Positions 27,752 to 36,266 of a DNA stretch of 64,000 nt are shown here, piece after piece; the stretch's first letter is position 1, and the number at the start of each line of letters is the position of its first letter. Made by a program: the position numbers and the translations under genes. Source of the stretch: Pseudomonas fluorescens (GTDB lineage: Bacteria; Pseudomonadota; Gammaproteobacteria; Pseudomonadales; Pseudomonadaceae); NCBI RefSeq assembly GCF_001648775.1, contig NZ_LVEJ01000003.1, forward strand, positions 62,001 to 126,000, written 5' to 3'. The notes beneath the pieces were generated by a model. The model did no database searches and was not told the origin of the DNA. It saw only the letters and a list, made by a program, of their open reading frames with translations.

Positions 27752-28027
27752 TTATGGCTGGGGCGTGGGGGCATCCAGCACTTTCACCACGTCATCGATC
27801 AGCGCCTTGCTCAACTCCTGCAGATATTGCGAAGCGCAACTGTGAAGCTCGGGATCGTGTGCGGCGCAGTTTTCAGCGGTCAGAAGTCTGGAGATATGGA
27901 GCAGGTGGGACGCGTGGGAGAGAGCAGTGATTACCGGAACACCGCGATTGGTGCGAAACAATGCGTGGTTCGACTGGAAAGCGAAGTGGGTGAGGCCGAG
28001 GGTTTTGAGGTTCTGAATATCAGTCAT
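27752..28027 (-). CDS. DUF3077 family protein
   Basis: A 91-residue protein matching the Pseudomonas DUF3077 family, with segments FRTNRGVPVITALSHASHLL and SQYLQELSKALIDDVVKVL. There is no signal peptide or membrane helix, and the function is unknown. Its ATG overlaps the TGA of a 27-codon upstream ORF and its own Shine-Dalgarno sequence is weak, so it probably depends on translational coupling. The long upstream leader is highly structured. I recall the family occurring in many copies in pseudomonads. Confidence 0.75.
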   Translation of the reverse strand: MTDIQNLKTLGLTHFAFQSNHALFRTNRGVPVITALSHASHLLHISRLLTAENCAAHDPELHSCASQYLQELSKALIDDVVKVLDAPTPQP

Positions 28028-28107
28028 TGGGTTTTACCTGCCGTGGCTGGGCGGTGGATGACTGGAGCAGCAAAGACGCGGATTGCGGATGGAACAATGG
28101 CATTCAT
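28024..28107 (-). CDS. 27-residue leader ORF coupled to the DUF3077 gene
   Basis: ATG at 28107 sits eight bases after a strong GGGAG (28120-28116 on the minus strand). The reading frame ends with TGA overlapping the DUF3077 ATG. The peptide, MNAIVPSAIRVFAAPVIHRP and seven further residues, matches no family I know. Its Shine-Dalgarno sequence adjoins a helix that can form with an upstream segment. The frame is open further upstream, so a longer product cannot be excluded. Confidence 0.5.
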   Translation of the reverse strand: MNAIVPSAIRVFAAPVIHRPATAGKTQ

Positions 28108-28330
28108 TCGTAAAACTCCCTGTATCAAATGAGCGCTGCTTCTTTCGTTCTCAGGCGAAAAGGTGGCAGCCGTGCGCAGGCTGAGAAACCGGAGATACAG
28201 GAACCCGGCAGACCCGAAGGTCTCCCACGCACAGCCGCCATGACACGGAAATGCTGGCACAAAAAACGCCGGCAAACGTGGGTTGGGGCGCTGGTGCGCC
28301 TGCATCTTACGCGGGTTCTCAGGCCCGGTC
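28108..28330 (-). ncRNA. Structured leader RNA upstream of the DUF3077 gene (candidate cis-regulatory element)
   Basis: Read on the minus strand, the leader contains a hairpin AGACC-UUCG-GGUCU (28223-28210); an 8-bp outer helix CCUGUAUC (28201-28194) with GAUACAGG (28126-28119); a nested 7-bp helix CUGAGAA/UUCUCAG (plus-strand 28181-28187 and 28148-28154); and an inner CAGCC/GGCUG hairpin. The outer helix shares its last two bases with the GGGAG Shine-Dalgarno sequence of the 27-codon leader ORF, so folding would limit ribosome access. The helices are seen in sequence; function is inferred. Confidence 0.5.
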
Positions 28331-28488
28331 GCCGAATTGGCAGCGACGAACTGGACGGTAGCTGGGGCGAGAGCGGATGCGCAATCGTGGCGAGTAGTGG
28401 CTTTGCCTGGCTTTTCGTTACGGCAAATTTCCCAAGAATTCGCATGATGCGGTTCTTCGAACTTCTTCATAAGCGTTTATGGTTTGTG

Positions 28489-28507
28489 TATACGGCATAG
28501 CCGTATA
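28489..28507. promoter_or_regulatory. Palindrome between the HTH gene and the DUF3077 leader
   Basis: TATACGGC-ATA-GCCGTATA is a perfect 8-bp inverted repeat, 36 bp before the ATG of the HTH gene and just upstream of the divergent leader RNA. Palindromes of this size are typical operators of HigA-like antitoxins. It could serve both directions. Confidence 0.6.
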
Positions 28508-28542
28508 TTCCTGCGTTAAGCAATTGAAGGAGGAAATCAGCG

Positions 28543-28826
28543 ATGGTCAATGAACTGGAGCAGTTCCAGGAGGACTTGCTGGACTCTGTCCGTCAGATGA
28601 AGGCAGGAAAGGTCTCGCGCGTAACGCAGGTGCCGCTCTCTGCGGCAGCAGAAGCACGTGCGAAGGTGGGCGTTTCGCAGAGCGCTTTTGCCAAGCTGAT
28701 CGGTGTAAGTCTGCGGACATTGCAGGATTGGGAGCAAGGTCCAGGCAACCGACTGGTGCTGCGCAAACTCTCTTGAGGGTTGCCAGTCAGCATCCAGAGG
28801 CGTTGCGTGATTTGCATCCTTCCTGA
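28543..28826 (+). pseudogene. Antitoxin-like HTH (HigA/NadS-type) regulator with a frameshift
   Basis: The open frame gives 77 residues with an Xre-type HTH (GVSQSAFAKLIGVSLRTLQDWEQG), then a non-homologous tail ending at 28776. In the +2 frame from about 28740 the sequence continues as RQPTGAAQTLLRVASQHPEA and then LRDLHPS, stopping at 28826. That is the expected end of this family. A one-base loss near 28740 therefore broke the gene, unless it is a sequencing error. A GAAGGAGG Shine-Dalgarno sequence is intact. The toxin gene usually upstream is absent. Confidence 0.8.
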
Positions 28827-28878
28827 TTCCGCTTACAGCCGCAGATATCCGTTACAGGATCGAGACCAGCCTCACAGC

Positions 28879-30036
28879 TTAACTCCCCTCAATTAGAGCC
28901 CGCTCCTCCAACCAGATCTCTTGAACAAACTGATCTGTAATCGCATAAATCCCATGCCCTCGTCGCATGATGATGTTCTCGGCAACCAGCGCAATCACCA
29001 CCGGTTGAATCTCTTCGACCCGTACCTCTCGCCCGACTGACTTTGAATACTCGGCCGCCGCGTCAGTGGAAAAAATTCCGCGAGCATCGCCTTCCGTAGA
29101 CGCGATTTTGTTGAAAATGGCTTGAGCCAGGCTTCCCAGTTGCTCGACTTTTTCCAGCTCGATACTCGCCGCCGCTGAGCGTAACGTGCTGGCAATTACC
29201 GGTAGGAATACATCAGGCTCACCCTCTTGCTGCAAGAGTTGGCGGAGGGCCTTCAGCATTTCCTCAGGTCGATTTCCCAAGGTGTTGAACGCGTCGATAG
29301 CGGCTTCGAGAGATGGCAGTTTGTCCTTCTTCACTGTCATTGCGAGCCGGTTAAGCAGGAATTCAACGTACTCGCCTTTCAGCAATGGGTAGGCTGCTGA
29401 CGTGGCCCCGGAAAAGGCGTGGTTGCGTTTGGCGGTCAGTTCGCTGACTTGCGCCCTGTGTGAGCCAGTACCAATAAACAGAAAATATCCCGACGTTTTC
29501 GGGCGAGGATTGATGGCGTCGCGGGCGGCCTTGAGTGCGAGGAGCAGTTGATTGCCGTCGTCGGAGGAAATGGCGTGCTGCACTTCGTCAATGATCAGCA
29601 CCAGATCAGTCTTTGCTTGATCGACAACTTCGGTGAGTGCTTGTGCCAGAGTCGGGCCGTCGGCGCTGCCAATACTGTCGAGTTTGAAACCGAATTTAAA
29701 TCCAGCGGCGCCGATTTCAACATTGCTGACTCGCTTGAATGTTTCCAAAGCAGAGGAGCCCGGCGTTTGCAGATCTTTCAGGGTTTTCCGGATGGCGTTG
29801 TGCACAAGCGTTGCCGGGTTGGCCAGAGTGTCGCTCCATAGGTCGACGTAGATGACCAAAGCACCTGCTTCCTCCAGGGCCGGGATAAGGTCGTTCCTCA
29901 GAAACGTTGTTTTACCTGTGCGGCGCAGCCCAGATAGAAATAGACCTGAGCGTAGACCTTCGTCGAGTACGCCTGGATTGAGAAGCTGGTTGGCCATTGA
30001 CTCAGCCAGTTCAGGGCGCTGGAAAATGCTGCTCAT
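28879..30036 (-). CDS. Orphan P-loop ATPase (AAA/STAND-like)
   Basis: A 385-residue ATPase with Walker A G36-L-R-R-T-G-K42-T-T and Walker B DLVLIIDEVQHA near residue 150, followed by a sensor-like LFIGTGSHRAQV and a C-terminal winged-helix-like region (IIMRRGHGIYAITDQFVQEIWLEE). The architecture resembles archaeal-type/ORC-like ATPases of accessory regions. The partner and function are unknown. It stands alone between a broken antitoxin gene and tRNA-Thr, suggesting acquired DNA. No integrase is visible. Confidence 0.75.
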   Translation of the reverse strand: MSSIFQRPELAESMANQLLNPGVLDEGLRSGLFLSGLRRTGKTTFLRNDLIPALEEAGALVIYVDLWSDTLANPATLVHNAIRKTLKDLQTPGSSALETFKRVSNVEIGAAGFKFGFKLDSIGSADGPTLAQALTEVVDQAKTDLVLIIDEVQHAISSDDGNQLLLALKAARDAINPRPKTSGYFLFIGTGSHRAQVSELTAKRNHAFSGATSAAYPLLKGEYVEFLLNRLAMTVKKDKLPSLEAAIDAFNTLGNRPEEMLKALRQLLQQEGEPDVFLPVIASTLRSAAASIELEKVEQLGSLAQAIFNKIASTEGDARGIFSTDAAAEYSKSVGREVRVEEIQPVVIALVAENIIMRRGHGIYAITDQFVQEIWLEERALIEGS

Positions 30037-30237
30037 ACGATTACACCTTTTTATGTGTACAGCATAATTATTGCTATTTCATAATTTAGCATAAAGACGG
30101 AAATGTGAACCGTCGGTTCAAAGTCCGTGCTTTCGAAGTGTGTAAAAGGATTTGGCTGATCGAGCGAAGTGTGCGGCGAGGGGAGAAGCTATTTCCACTG
30201 AAGGTTGGACCGCGAGAAATATAAATACCCCAGAAAC

Positions 30238-30272
30238 AACAAAGCCCCTGCATTTCTGCAGAGGCTTTGTTT
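30238..30272 (-). terminator. Bidirectional terminator next to tRNA-Thr
   Basis: AACAAAGCCCCTGCA pairs with TGCAGAGGCTTTGTT around TTTC. On the minus strand it lies just downstream of tRNA-Thr. Confidence 0.8.
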
Positions 30273-30276
30273 TGTA

Positions 30277-30352
<76 letters not shown>

Positions 30353-30428
30353 GTTGTGGGCGACGATTATAGCGATTGGGTGGTTTCTGTAAACCCCTGA
30401 ATTCAGACTATTTTTGCGTGGGGCCGGA

Positions 30429-31265
30429 TCATGCCCGGCGCAGCACGTTGTGCAGTTTCTGCAGGGCGCGCCAGGCGCGGTTGTTCTGCATGGCGTGGAG
30501 TTGCGCTTCGGCGCGTTCGGCGCGTTGTGTGGCGGCGCTGATTTGGGCCAAGGCGTCAGCTTCGCTGGGGCTGACGGGGTGGGCGAAAGGGTGGCCGAGG
30601 CACAGCTGGAAGTTGTCGAGCTGACAGGGCGGCATGTCGAAGGCCGGTTTCAGGTTCAGGTGTTCGTCGGCGAGGAAGTAGCTGTTGAGGCCGTCGAAGC
30701 AGACGTTCTGATAGCCGGCGTCGGTGATCAGGTGTTCCCAGGTGTGGTCGCGTTCGAACGGGGTTTCAATGAGGATCAGCCACGGGCGGAAGCGGCTGAA
30801 GTCCATGCCGCGCAGGACGGTTTCTTCGTGGCCTTCGACGTCGATTTTCAGGAAGTGGATCGGCCGGTCGGCGGCGTGTTCTTCGCAGATCGAGGTCAAC
30901 GTGCGGGCCTTCACCGTCAGGCTTTGCACATTCAGGCCGCGGTCCTTGCGCTCCTGAGCGATCACCGGGTCGGCGGTGGACAGGCCGGTGCCGGGAATGC
31001 CGTAAAAGGTGACTTCGCCGGGCGCATCGCTGGCGATGCATTGCAAAGTGGTGTCACGTGGCCGTTGCTCGACCAGGGCGTCGTGGAAATTTTGCATCGG
31101 CTCGATGTTGATGCCGCTCCAGCCGCGATCATAGAAGGCCTTCGTCACCGAATCATGGATGGGATCGTTGGCGCCGACGTCGAGGTAAAAGCCGTTTTCA
31201 AAGAATTTGAGCGCGCGCCATAGACGGATGTCTTCTAAATTCTGTGCGTATGAAATGAACGTCAC
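30429..31265 (-). CDS. FkbM-family SAM-dependent methyltransferase
   Basis: A 278-residue methyltransferase. It starts TFISYAQNLEDIRLWRAL, carries FYLDVGANDPIHDSVT (SAM motif I, about residue 30) and IHFLKIDVEGHEETVLRG at about 140-157, the FkbM hallmark, and has a helical, coiled-coil-prone tail (EADALAQISAATQRAERAEAQ). The start is GTG at 31265 because GGGAG lies five bases upstream; a longer ATG frame has no such site. FkbM enzymes usually O-methylate sugars of surface glycans or natural products. No glycan cluster is nearby. Confidence 0.88.
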   Translation of the reverse strand: MTFISYAQNLEDIRLWRALKFFENGFYLDVGANDPIHDSVTKAFYDRGWSGINIEPMQNFHDALVEQRPRDTTLQCIASDAPGEVTFYGIPGTGLSTADPVIAQERKDRGLNVQSLTVKARTLTSICEEHAADRPIHFLKIDVEGHEETVLRGMDFSRFRPWLILIETPFERDHTWEHLITDAGYQNVCFDGLNSYFLADEHLNLKPAFDMPPCQLDNFQLCLGHPFAHPVSPSEADALAQISAATQRAERAEAQLHAMQNNRAWRALQKLHNVLRRA

Positions 31266-31609
31266 GGTCGCTCCCTGTCGGTCGGGTTTTTCTTGTTCGA
31301 GGGTGTGCTGCCTGCACGGTGTGAGCTTGTATAGCAAGGGTGGAGCACAGGCGCAATTCACTCCTGAACCAGTCCGCCATTCGGCGGTTATGTCATTTCG
31401 ATCTGGAGCTTATGCACAACAGGAAGCGGCGTCGCACCGCTTGCGGGGGATTTTGTGGACGCGTTCTCATTTTGTTCGCAAATCCCTGTTTTACAGGTTT
31501 TTTATTTATATGAACAAAAAATGACCAGAGCTGGTAAAGGGGCGAAACAGGCGCGGATATTGGATCCACGGCAAATCCATCAACAGAGTTATCCACAGGC
31601 TGCCAGATT
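31266..31609. other. Intergenic region with two DnaA-box-like sites
   Basis: 344 bp without a convincing gene. TTATGCACA (31410-31418) and TTATCCACA (31589-31597) both fit the DnaA-box consensus and lie in the same direction, on either side of an AT-rich stretch near 31490-31520. Nothing else recognisable is present. Confidence 0.45.
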
Positions 31610-32845
31610 TTAAGTACGTTCAGCCAGCAGCAAAAAATTGCGTGGTGTGAGTGGGGTGTCGCAGAAGGTCCCCAGGCGTACGACGCATCCCTGCTCGACG
31701 AGGAAAAGCGCCCGATCAAGATTCAGCCAAAGCTCCAGTGGCCGTCGGAAAAGTCCGCGCAGCAATTCCAGGTTGCGAACTTCGGCCAACCGCTGCCAAC
31801 CGGCAGCTTCCAGTGCCGTCCAATCGGCTGAGCCGATTGTGGATAACTCTTTGAGGGCGGCCAGATCGCGGCAATAACCGGCGAATGGTTTATCCAGCCA
31901 GGCGCTGGGCAGGGAGGGTGTCGGCAGGTATTCGTCGACACCGCGCAACTGCCGCTGCAGCAAATCGAAAGCCAGACGCCGGGCCATCGAGGTGTCGCGC
32001 TGACGTCGGACGCGTGCACCGGCGGTGACGGTTTCGCTCATAGGCAGTGCCAGATCTTCCAGCGAGAGTTGTAGGAGCGATGTCGATCCGAGAGAGGACA
32101 ATGGCTGATATTCGCGGTGTTGGATGCGGTTGTAACAGCAAGGTGCGATTGCCATATGCCGGCAACCGGCAGCGCTGGCCAGTTGCATCAAGCGCACATG
32201 CAGATCACCACAAGCATGCAGGGCGACCGGGGTGTGCACACTGCTCAGCAGTGCTGCCGCATCCGACGCCAATACATCCTGCTCAACATGCAGAGCGTTC
32301 AGGTGATGCCGCTGGCTCAATGCCTGCCCGCTGGTAACCAGCGCAGGATCATATTCCACGCACGTCAGTTGCTGCCCTTCAGCCAATAGCCGCCGGCCCA
32401 GATGACCTTTGCCGGAGCACCAGTCCAGCCAGTGCGTCGGCGGCGCAACGAACGACAAGCGACTGGCAAATGCCTCGATCTGCTGCCATTTGCGCCCCGG
32501 TACATCGACATTCAGTCGATGTCCGGCCGCTTCCAGCGCATGTGCCGGCAGCGCACCGACGGCACTCAGTTCAGCCGACCGCGCTGCCAGGGAAGCAAAC
32601 GGTTGCGGCGCATTATTGAGTTCGGCAGGTTGGTTGTGAGCATTCTCGGCATCTTCCAGCGACCGCCCCCGTAGCCACAAAGCCAATTCAGGGTGGGACG
32701 TTTCCCAGGGAAGTTGCAGATGAGTGAACGGTCGAGGTTTCCACAGCGCCTGATGCTCAATCAGAAAAGCATCCAGCGCGGTGAAGCGGGCGAGTAAGTC
32801 CTCGCCCGTCAGCACGTGGGAAATGTCAGCGCCCTTGGCAGGCAT
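31610..32845 (-). CDS. SAM-dependent methyltransferase (Methyltransf_32/METTL25-like)
   Basis: A 411-residue cytoplasmic protein. SAM motif I is THWLDWCSGKGHLGRRLL at about residues 137-154, with the acidic loop LTCVEYDP. Further on come VALHACGDLH and MAIAPCCYN, typical of the methyltransferase family that includes eukaryotic METTL25/RRNAD1-like proteins. The substrate is unknown. It overlaps the 3' end of the hisM-like gene by 20 bp on the same strand and is probably co-transcribed with the ABC operon. Confidence 0.85.
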   Translation of the reverse strand: MPAKGADISHVLTGEDLLARFTALDAFLIEHQALWKPRPFTHLQLPWETSHPELALWLRGRSLEDAENAHNQPAELNNAPQPFASLAARSAELSAVGALPAHALEAAGHRLNVDVPGRKWQQIEAFASRLSFVAPPTHWLDWCSGKGHLGRRLLAEGQQLTCVEYDPALVTSGQALSQRHHLNALHVEQDVLASDAAALLSSVHTPVALHACGDLHVRLMQLASAAGCRHMAIAPCCYNRIQHREYQPLSSLGSTSLLQLSLEDLALPMSETVTAGARVRRQRDTSMARRLAFDLLQRQLRGVDEYLPTPSLPSAWLDKPFAGYCRDLAALKELSTIGSADWTALEAAGWQRLAEVRNLELLRGLFRRPLELWLNLDRALFLVEQGCVVRLGTFCDTPLTPRNFLLLAERT

Positions 32846-33515
32846 CGACGCGCAGCCAGCGCTCCAGCAGCTTGAAGCCGCGTACCAGCACGTAAGCCAT
32901 CAGCAAATAGAACACGCCAGCGGCGAAGAAGATCTCCACCGGCAAGTAAGTGCGGGCAATAATCGTGCGCGCCATGCCGGTCAGTTCCAGCAAGGTTACG
33001 GTGCTGGCCAGGGCACTGGCCTTGAGCATCAGGATCACTTCGTTGCTGTAGGCCGGCAGGCCGATGCGCGCGGCACGCGGCAGGATGATGTAGAACATCG
33101 CCTTGGGCCTGGACATGCCCAAGGCCCGCGCGGCTTCGATCTCGCCCGGCGGAATCGCCTGAATCGCGCCGCGCAGAATCTCGGCGATGTACGCCGCCGT
33201 GTGCAGCGTCATGGTCACTGTTGCACACCAGAACGGATCGCGCAGGTATGGCCATAACGCGCTTTCACGTACTGCGTCGAACTGCGCCAGACCGTAGTAA
33301 ACCAGGAACAACTGAACCAGCAACGGCGTGCCACGGAAAAAGAAGATGTAAGCGTAAGGCAGCGAACGCACGTACCAAAGCTTGGAAGAGCGGGCGATGC
33401 CCAGCGGAATCGCCAGCAGTAGACCGGCAATCACCGCGATGGCGACTAGTTCGAGGGTCAGGGTCGCGCCCTGTGCCAGTTTCGGCAGCCACTTGATGAT
33501 CACTTCCCAGTTCAT
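32826..33515 (-). CDS. hisM: Polar amino-acid ABC transporter permease (HisM-like)
   Basis: A 229-residue inner-membrane permease with about five helices. The EAA loop EAARALGMSRPKAMFYIILP lies at about residues 128-147. The start MNWEVIIKWLPKLAQG is typical of HisM. The ATG at 33515 shares its first base with the hisQ TAA stop. With HisQ it forms the channel for a basic or polar amino acid. Homology suggests lysine/arginine/ornithine or histidine, but specificity is unproven. Confidence 0.9.
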   Translation of the reverse strand: MNWEVIIKWLPKLAQGATLTLELVAIAVIAGLLLAIPLGIARSSKLWYVRSLPYAYIFFFRGTPLLVQLFLVYYGLAQFDAVRESALWPYLRDPFWCATVTMTLHTAAYIAEILRGAIQAIPPGEIEAARALGMSRPKAMFYIILPRAARIGLPAYSNEVILMLKASALASTVTLLELTGMARTIIARTYLPVEIFFAAGVFYLLMAYVLVRGFKLLERWLRVDACQGR

Positions 33516-34207
33516 TAAGCGCTCCTCGCAAAGCCGCGGGCGGCGCGTTTTTCCAGAAAGTGCATGCCGGTCATCGCCAGCACGGTCAGGCCCAGGTACA
33601 TGATCGCGGCGACCATATAGAAGGTGAACGGTTGTTTCGACACGGTCACGCCGATTTGCGCGTGTCGCATGATTTCTTCCAGGCCGATCACCGAGACCAG
33701 CGCGGTGTCTTTCATCAGGATCATGAACAGATTGCCCAGACCGGGCAGGGCGATGCGCCACATCTGCGGCATGATCAACCGGGTGAAGATCCGCCATTTC
33801 GACAGGCCCAGGGCCTGGCCGGCCTCACGGTGGCCTTTGGGAATGGCGAGGATCGCGCCACGGAACACTTCCGTGGCGTAGGCGCCGAAACACAGGCCGA
33901 GGGCGATCACACCGGCGGCGAAAGCGTTGAGTTGCAGGTCGGGGTTGCCGAAGTACTCACCGAGGGCGCGCATCAGGTTGACCGTACCGAAGTAGATCAA
34001 CAGCACCCAGAGCAATTCCGGGACGCCACGTACCAGCGTCGAATAAGTACCGCCAAGCCATTGCAACGGCTTGTACGGGGAAGTCTTGGCCAAGGCGCCG
34101 AGCAGGCCGAGCACCAGTCCCAGGCACAGGGCGGTGAGGGCCAGTTGGACGGTCATCAGCGCGCCGGCAGCGAGGGCCGGGCCGAATCCGTAGAGGTCGA
34201 TAATCAT
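33515..34207 (-). CDS. hisQ: Polar amino-acid ABC transporter permease (HisQ-like)
   Basis: A 230-residue permease starting MIIDLYGFGPALAAGALMTVQLAL. The EAA motif HREAGQALGLSKWRIFTRLIMPQMWRIALPG is at about 132-162. The pair HisQ/HisM is typical of the HAAT family for basic amino acids. It lies 78 bp downstream of the binding-protein gene in the same operon, and the next gene (hisM-like) starts inside its stop codon. Confidence 0.9.
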   Translation of the reverse strand: MIIDLYGFGPALAAGALMTVQLALTALCLGLVLGLLGALAKTSPYKPLQWLGGTYSTLVRGVPELLWVLLIYFGTVNLMRALGEYFGNPDLQLNAFAAGVIALGLCFGAYATEVFRGAILAIPKGHREAGQALGLSKWRIFTRLIMPQMWRIALPGLGNLFMILMKDTALVSVIGLEEIMRHAQIGVTVSKQPFTFYMVAAIMYLGLTVLAMTGMHFLEKRAARGFARSA

Positions 34208-34285
34208 GGGTTTCTGTTCAAATTGCGGCAGGCAAAGTCGGGAGCCGGCGCCGTTGCATCACGGCGCCAGTCCCACAGGTCAGGA

Positions 34286-35035
34286 TCAGTAGATGCTGAA
34301 CGGGAAGTACTTGTCGTTGATCTTCTTGTAGGTACCGTCGGCGACGATTTCCTTCAGAGCGGCATTCAACTTCTCACGCAGTGGATCGCCTTTACGCACA
34401 GCGATGCCGATCTTGTCGCTTTCTACAACCGGGTCACCTTTGAACTCGTAGTTCTTGCCGGCGTCGCTTTTCAGCCAGTCATAGTTGGCGTATTTGTCGG
34501 CGAGGATCGCGTCGACGCGACCGGAAGTCAGGTCGAGATAGGCGTTTTCCTGGGTGTCGTAGAGGCTGACCTTGATGTCGTCGGCGTAGGTATCTTCCAG
34601 CCAGGTACCGGCCAGGGTGGCACGCTGGGTACCGATGGTCTTGCCTTTGAGCGAGTCCTTGTCGGTTTTGAAGTCGACGTTTTTCGGGGCGATGAACTGC
34701 AGCTTGTTCGAGTAGTACGGGTCGGTGAAGTCGACCGCGCCCTTGCGCTCTTCGGTGATCGACAGCGAGGAGATCAGGAAGTCGAACTTCTTCGCGTTCA
34801 GGGCCGGAATGATGCCGTCCCAGTCGGACGTGACCACGGTGCACTCGACTTTCATCTTCGCGCACAGGGCGTCGCCGATGTCTTTGTCGAAGCCGACCAC
34901 GTTGCCGCTGGCGTCTTTGTTGTTGAACGGCGGGTAAGCCGCTTCGATGCCCATCTTCAGGGTTTCAGCCATGGCACCGGCGCTGAACGCGAGGGTGACG
35001 GCGGCGGCCAGGAAGACCTTCTTGAAATTCTGCAT
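34286..35035 (-). CDS. Periplasmic polar amino-acid-binding protein (ArgT/HisJ-like)
   Basis: A 249-residue type 3 solute-binding protein. The signal peptide MQNFKKVFLAAAVTLAFSAG ends at about residue 23 (AMA-ETL). LKMGIEAAYPPFNNKDASGNVVGFDKDIGDALC is the canonical lysine/arginine/ornithine-binding start, followed by DWDGIIPALNAKKFDFLISSLSITEERK. Two Cys residues (SDALC-like and VECTVV) match the disulfide of LAO/HisJ. It probably binds a basic amino acid and delivers it to HisQM. Confidence 0.92.
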   Translation of the reverse strand: MQNFKKVFLAAAVTLAFSAGAMAETLKMGIEAAYPPFNNKDASGNVVGFDKDIGDALCAKMKVECTVVTSDWDGIIPALNAKKFDFLISSLSITEERKGAVDFTDPYYSNKLQFIAPKNVDFKTDKDSLKGKTIGTQRATLAGTWLEDTYADDIKVSLYDTQENAYLDLTSGRVDAILADKYANYDWLKSDAGKNYEFKGDPVVESDKIGIAVRKGDPLREKLNAALKEIVADGTYKKINDKYFPFSIY

Positions 35036-35048
35036 GCATGTTGCTCCG

Positions 35049-35822
35049 TTAGCGGTTGCTGGACATGAATTGTTTGCAGCGCGCCGAAAGCGGGTTTTCG
35101 AACACCTGCTGAGGCGATCCTTGCTCTTCTATAAGGCCCTGATGAAGGAACACCACTTCGCTGGAGACCTGACGGGCAAAACCCATTTCGTGGGTCACGA
35201 GCAGCATGGTGCGGCCTTCTTCAGCCAATGCGCGGATGACACTAAGTACTTCCTGAACCATTTCCGGGTCAAGCGCCGAGGTGGGCTCGTCGAACAGGAT
35301 CACCTTCGGCTGCATCGCCAGCGTGCGGGCAATCGCTGCGCGTTGTTGCTGGCCACCGGACAATTGCGCCGGGTAGGCGTGGCGCTTGTCGGCGATGCCG
35401 ACCTTGGCCAGCAGCGCTTCGGCGACTTCGATGGCTTCGGCTTTGCTTTGGCCGAGCACGCGACGCGGGGCCTCGATGATGTTGTCGAGGATGCTCATGT
35501 GCGGCCACAGATTAAAGTTTTGAAACACAAAACCAATCTCGGAGCGCAAGCGGTTGATCTGTTTGCCGTCGGCGGCCACCAGTTCACCATTCTTGGCGGC
35601 CTTGAGCTTGAGTTCTTCACCGGCCACCAGAATCTGACCCTGGTGCGGGTTTTCCAACAAGTTGATGCAACGCAGGAACGTGGACTTGCCGGAACCGGAG
35701 GAACCGAGGATCGAGATCACATCGCCGTCGCGGGCGGTCAGCGAGATGCCTTTGAGCACCTCAAGCTGTCCGTAGCGTTTGTGCAAGTTGCGGATTTCAA
35801 GCGCGGGCGTGGCCTCAGCCAT
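35049..35822 (-). CDS. hisP: Amino-acid ABC transporter ATP-binding protein (HisP-like)
   Basis: A 257-residue ATPase with Walker A GSSGSGKST, Q-loop FQNFNLWPHM, signature LSGGQQQR, Walker B VILFDEPTSALDP and an H-loop His in LLVTHEMGFA. It is the first gene of the ABC operon (ATPase, binding protein, two permeases), with 13 bp to the binding-protein gene. The ATPase-first order matches, from memory, PA5152-PA5155 of PAO1 and differs from the J-Q-M-P order of the histidine system. Confidence 0.93.
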   Translation of the reverse strand: MAEATPALEIRNLHKRYGQLEVLKGISLTARDGDVISILGSSGSGKSTFLRCINLLENPHQGQILVAGEELKLKAAKNGELVAADGKQINRLRSEIGFVFQNFNLWPHMSILDNIIEAPRRVLGQSKAEAIEVAEALLAKVGIADKRHAYPAQLSGGQQQRAAIARTLAMQPKVILFDEPTSALDPEMVQEVLSVIRALAEEGRTMLLVTHEMGFARQVSSEVVFLHQGLIEEQGSPQQVFENPLSARCKQFMSSNR

Positions 35823-36266
35823 GTGCGTTCCTCATATATGTTGCGCTCCAGCTGTTGGATGGCCTTCCTGGCGAGGCGGCCAAGCTAGCATAGCGTTTCA
35901 ATGGCAGCCAACAGCGCTACGAGCGGTAAACGGGTGGCATGTGGCAGGTTGTCGCATCGGCGCAGCAGACTGTCGCCCCATCAACAACCGAACGGGTCTT
36001 TGATCGTGCAAACCCGTGGGTGTCGCGTAAAAAAAGGCGCGATGTTGCCAGCTTTGGCGGGGTGTTGGAAGCGCTATCCGGCCGAACGTTCCTGATTCGC
36101 CCTTTTATTGTGCATCCCACACTTTTTCAGTGTGTTTCTGGTGCGCGAATTCGTCTTGAAAGTGAGTCGCAGGGTAACGTTCTGGCGAATAGCCATTAAT
36201 CTCAAGGACTTGCGATGACTGTCCGGTCGCGCGCAAAACCGCATTCCAGAAGACTTTGAAACATTT
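35823..36266. other. Long intergenic region before the GABA-type permease
   Basis: About 440 bp between the divergent hisP-like and permease genes. I find no convincing ORF, REP or tRNA. It should hold the promoter of the ABC operon near its left end and enhancer sites for the sigma-54-like promoter at 36267. Confidence 0.5.

Noticed and set aside
28125..28445. Overlapping 106- and 148-codon ORFs in the DUF3077 leader as protein-coding genes
   Set aside because: Composition is unlike a folded protein, the frames compete with each other, and the dense helices suggest RNA function. A conserved product cannot be fully excluded.
31266..31609. Chromosomal replication origin
   Set aside because: Only two DnaA boxes are present, and none of dnaA, dnaN, rpmH or gidA is nearby.
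32781..35068. Long plus-strand ORFs antisense to the ABC operon
   Set aside because: They mirror the codon bias of hisM, hisQ and the binding-protein gene and have no Shine-Dalgarno site or homology.
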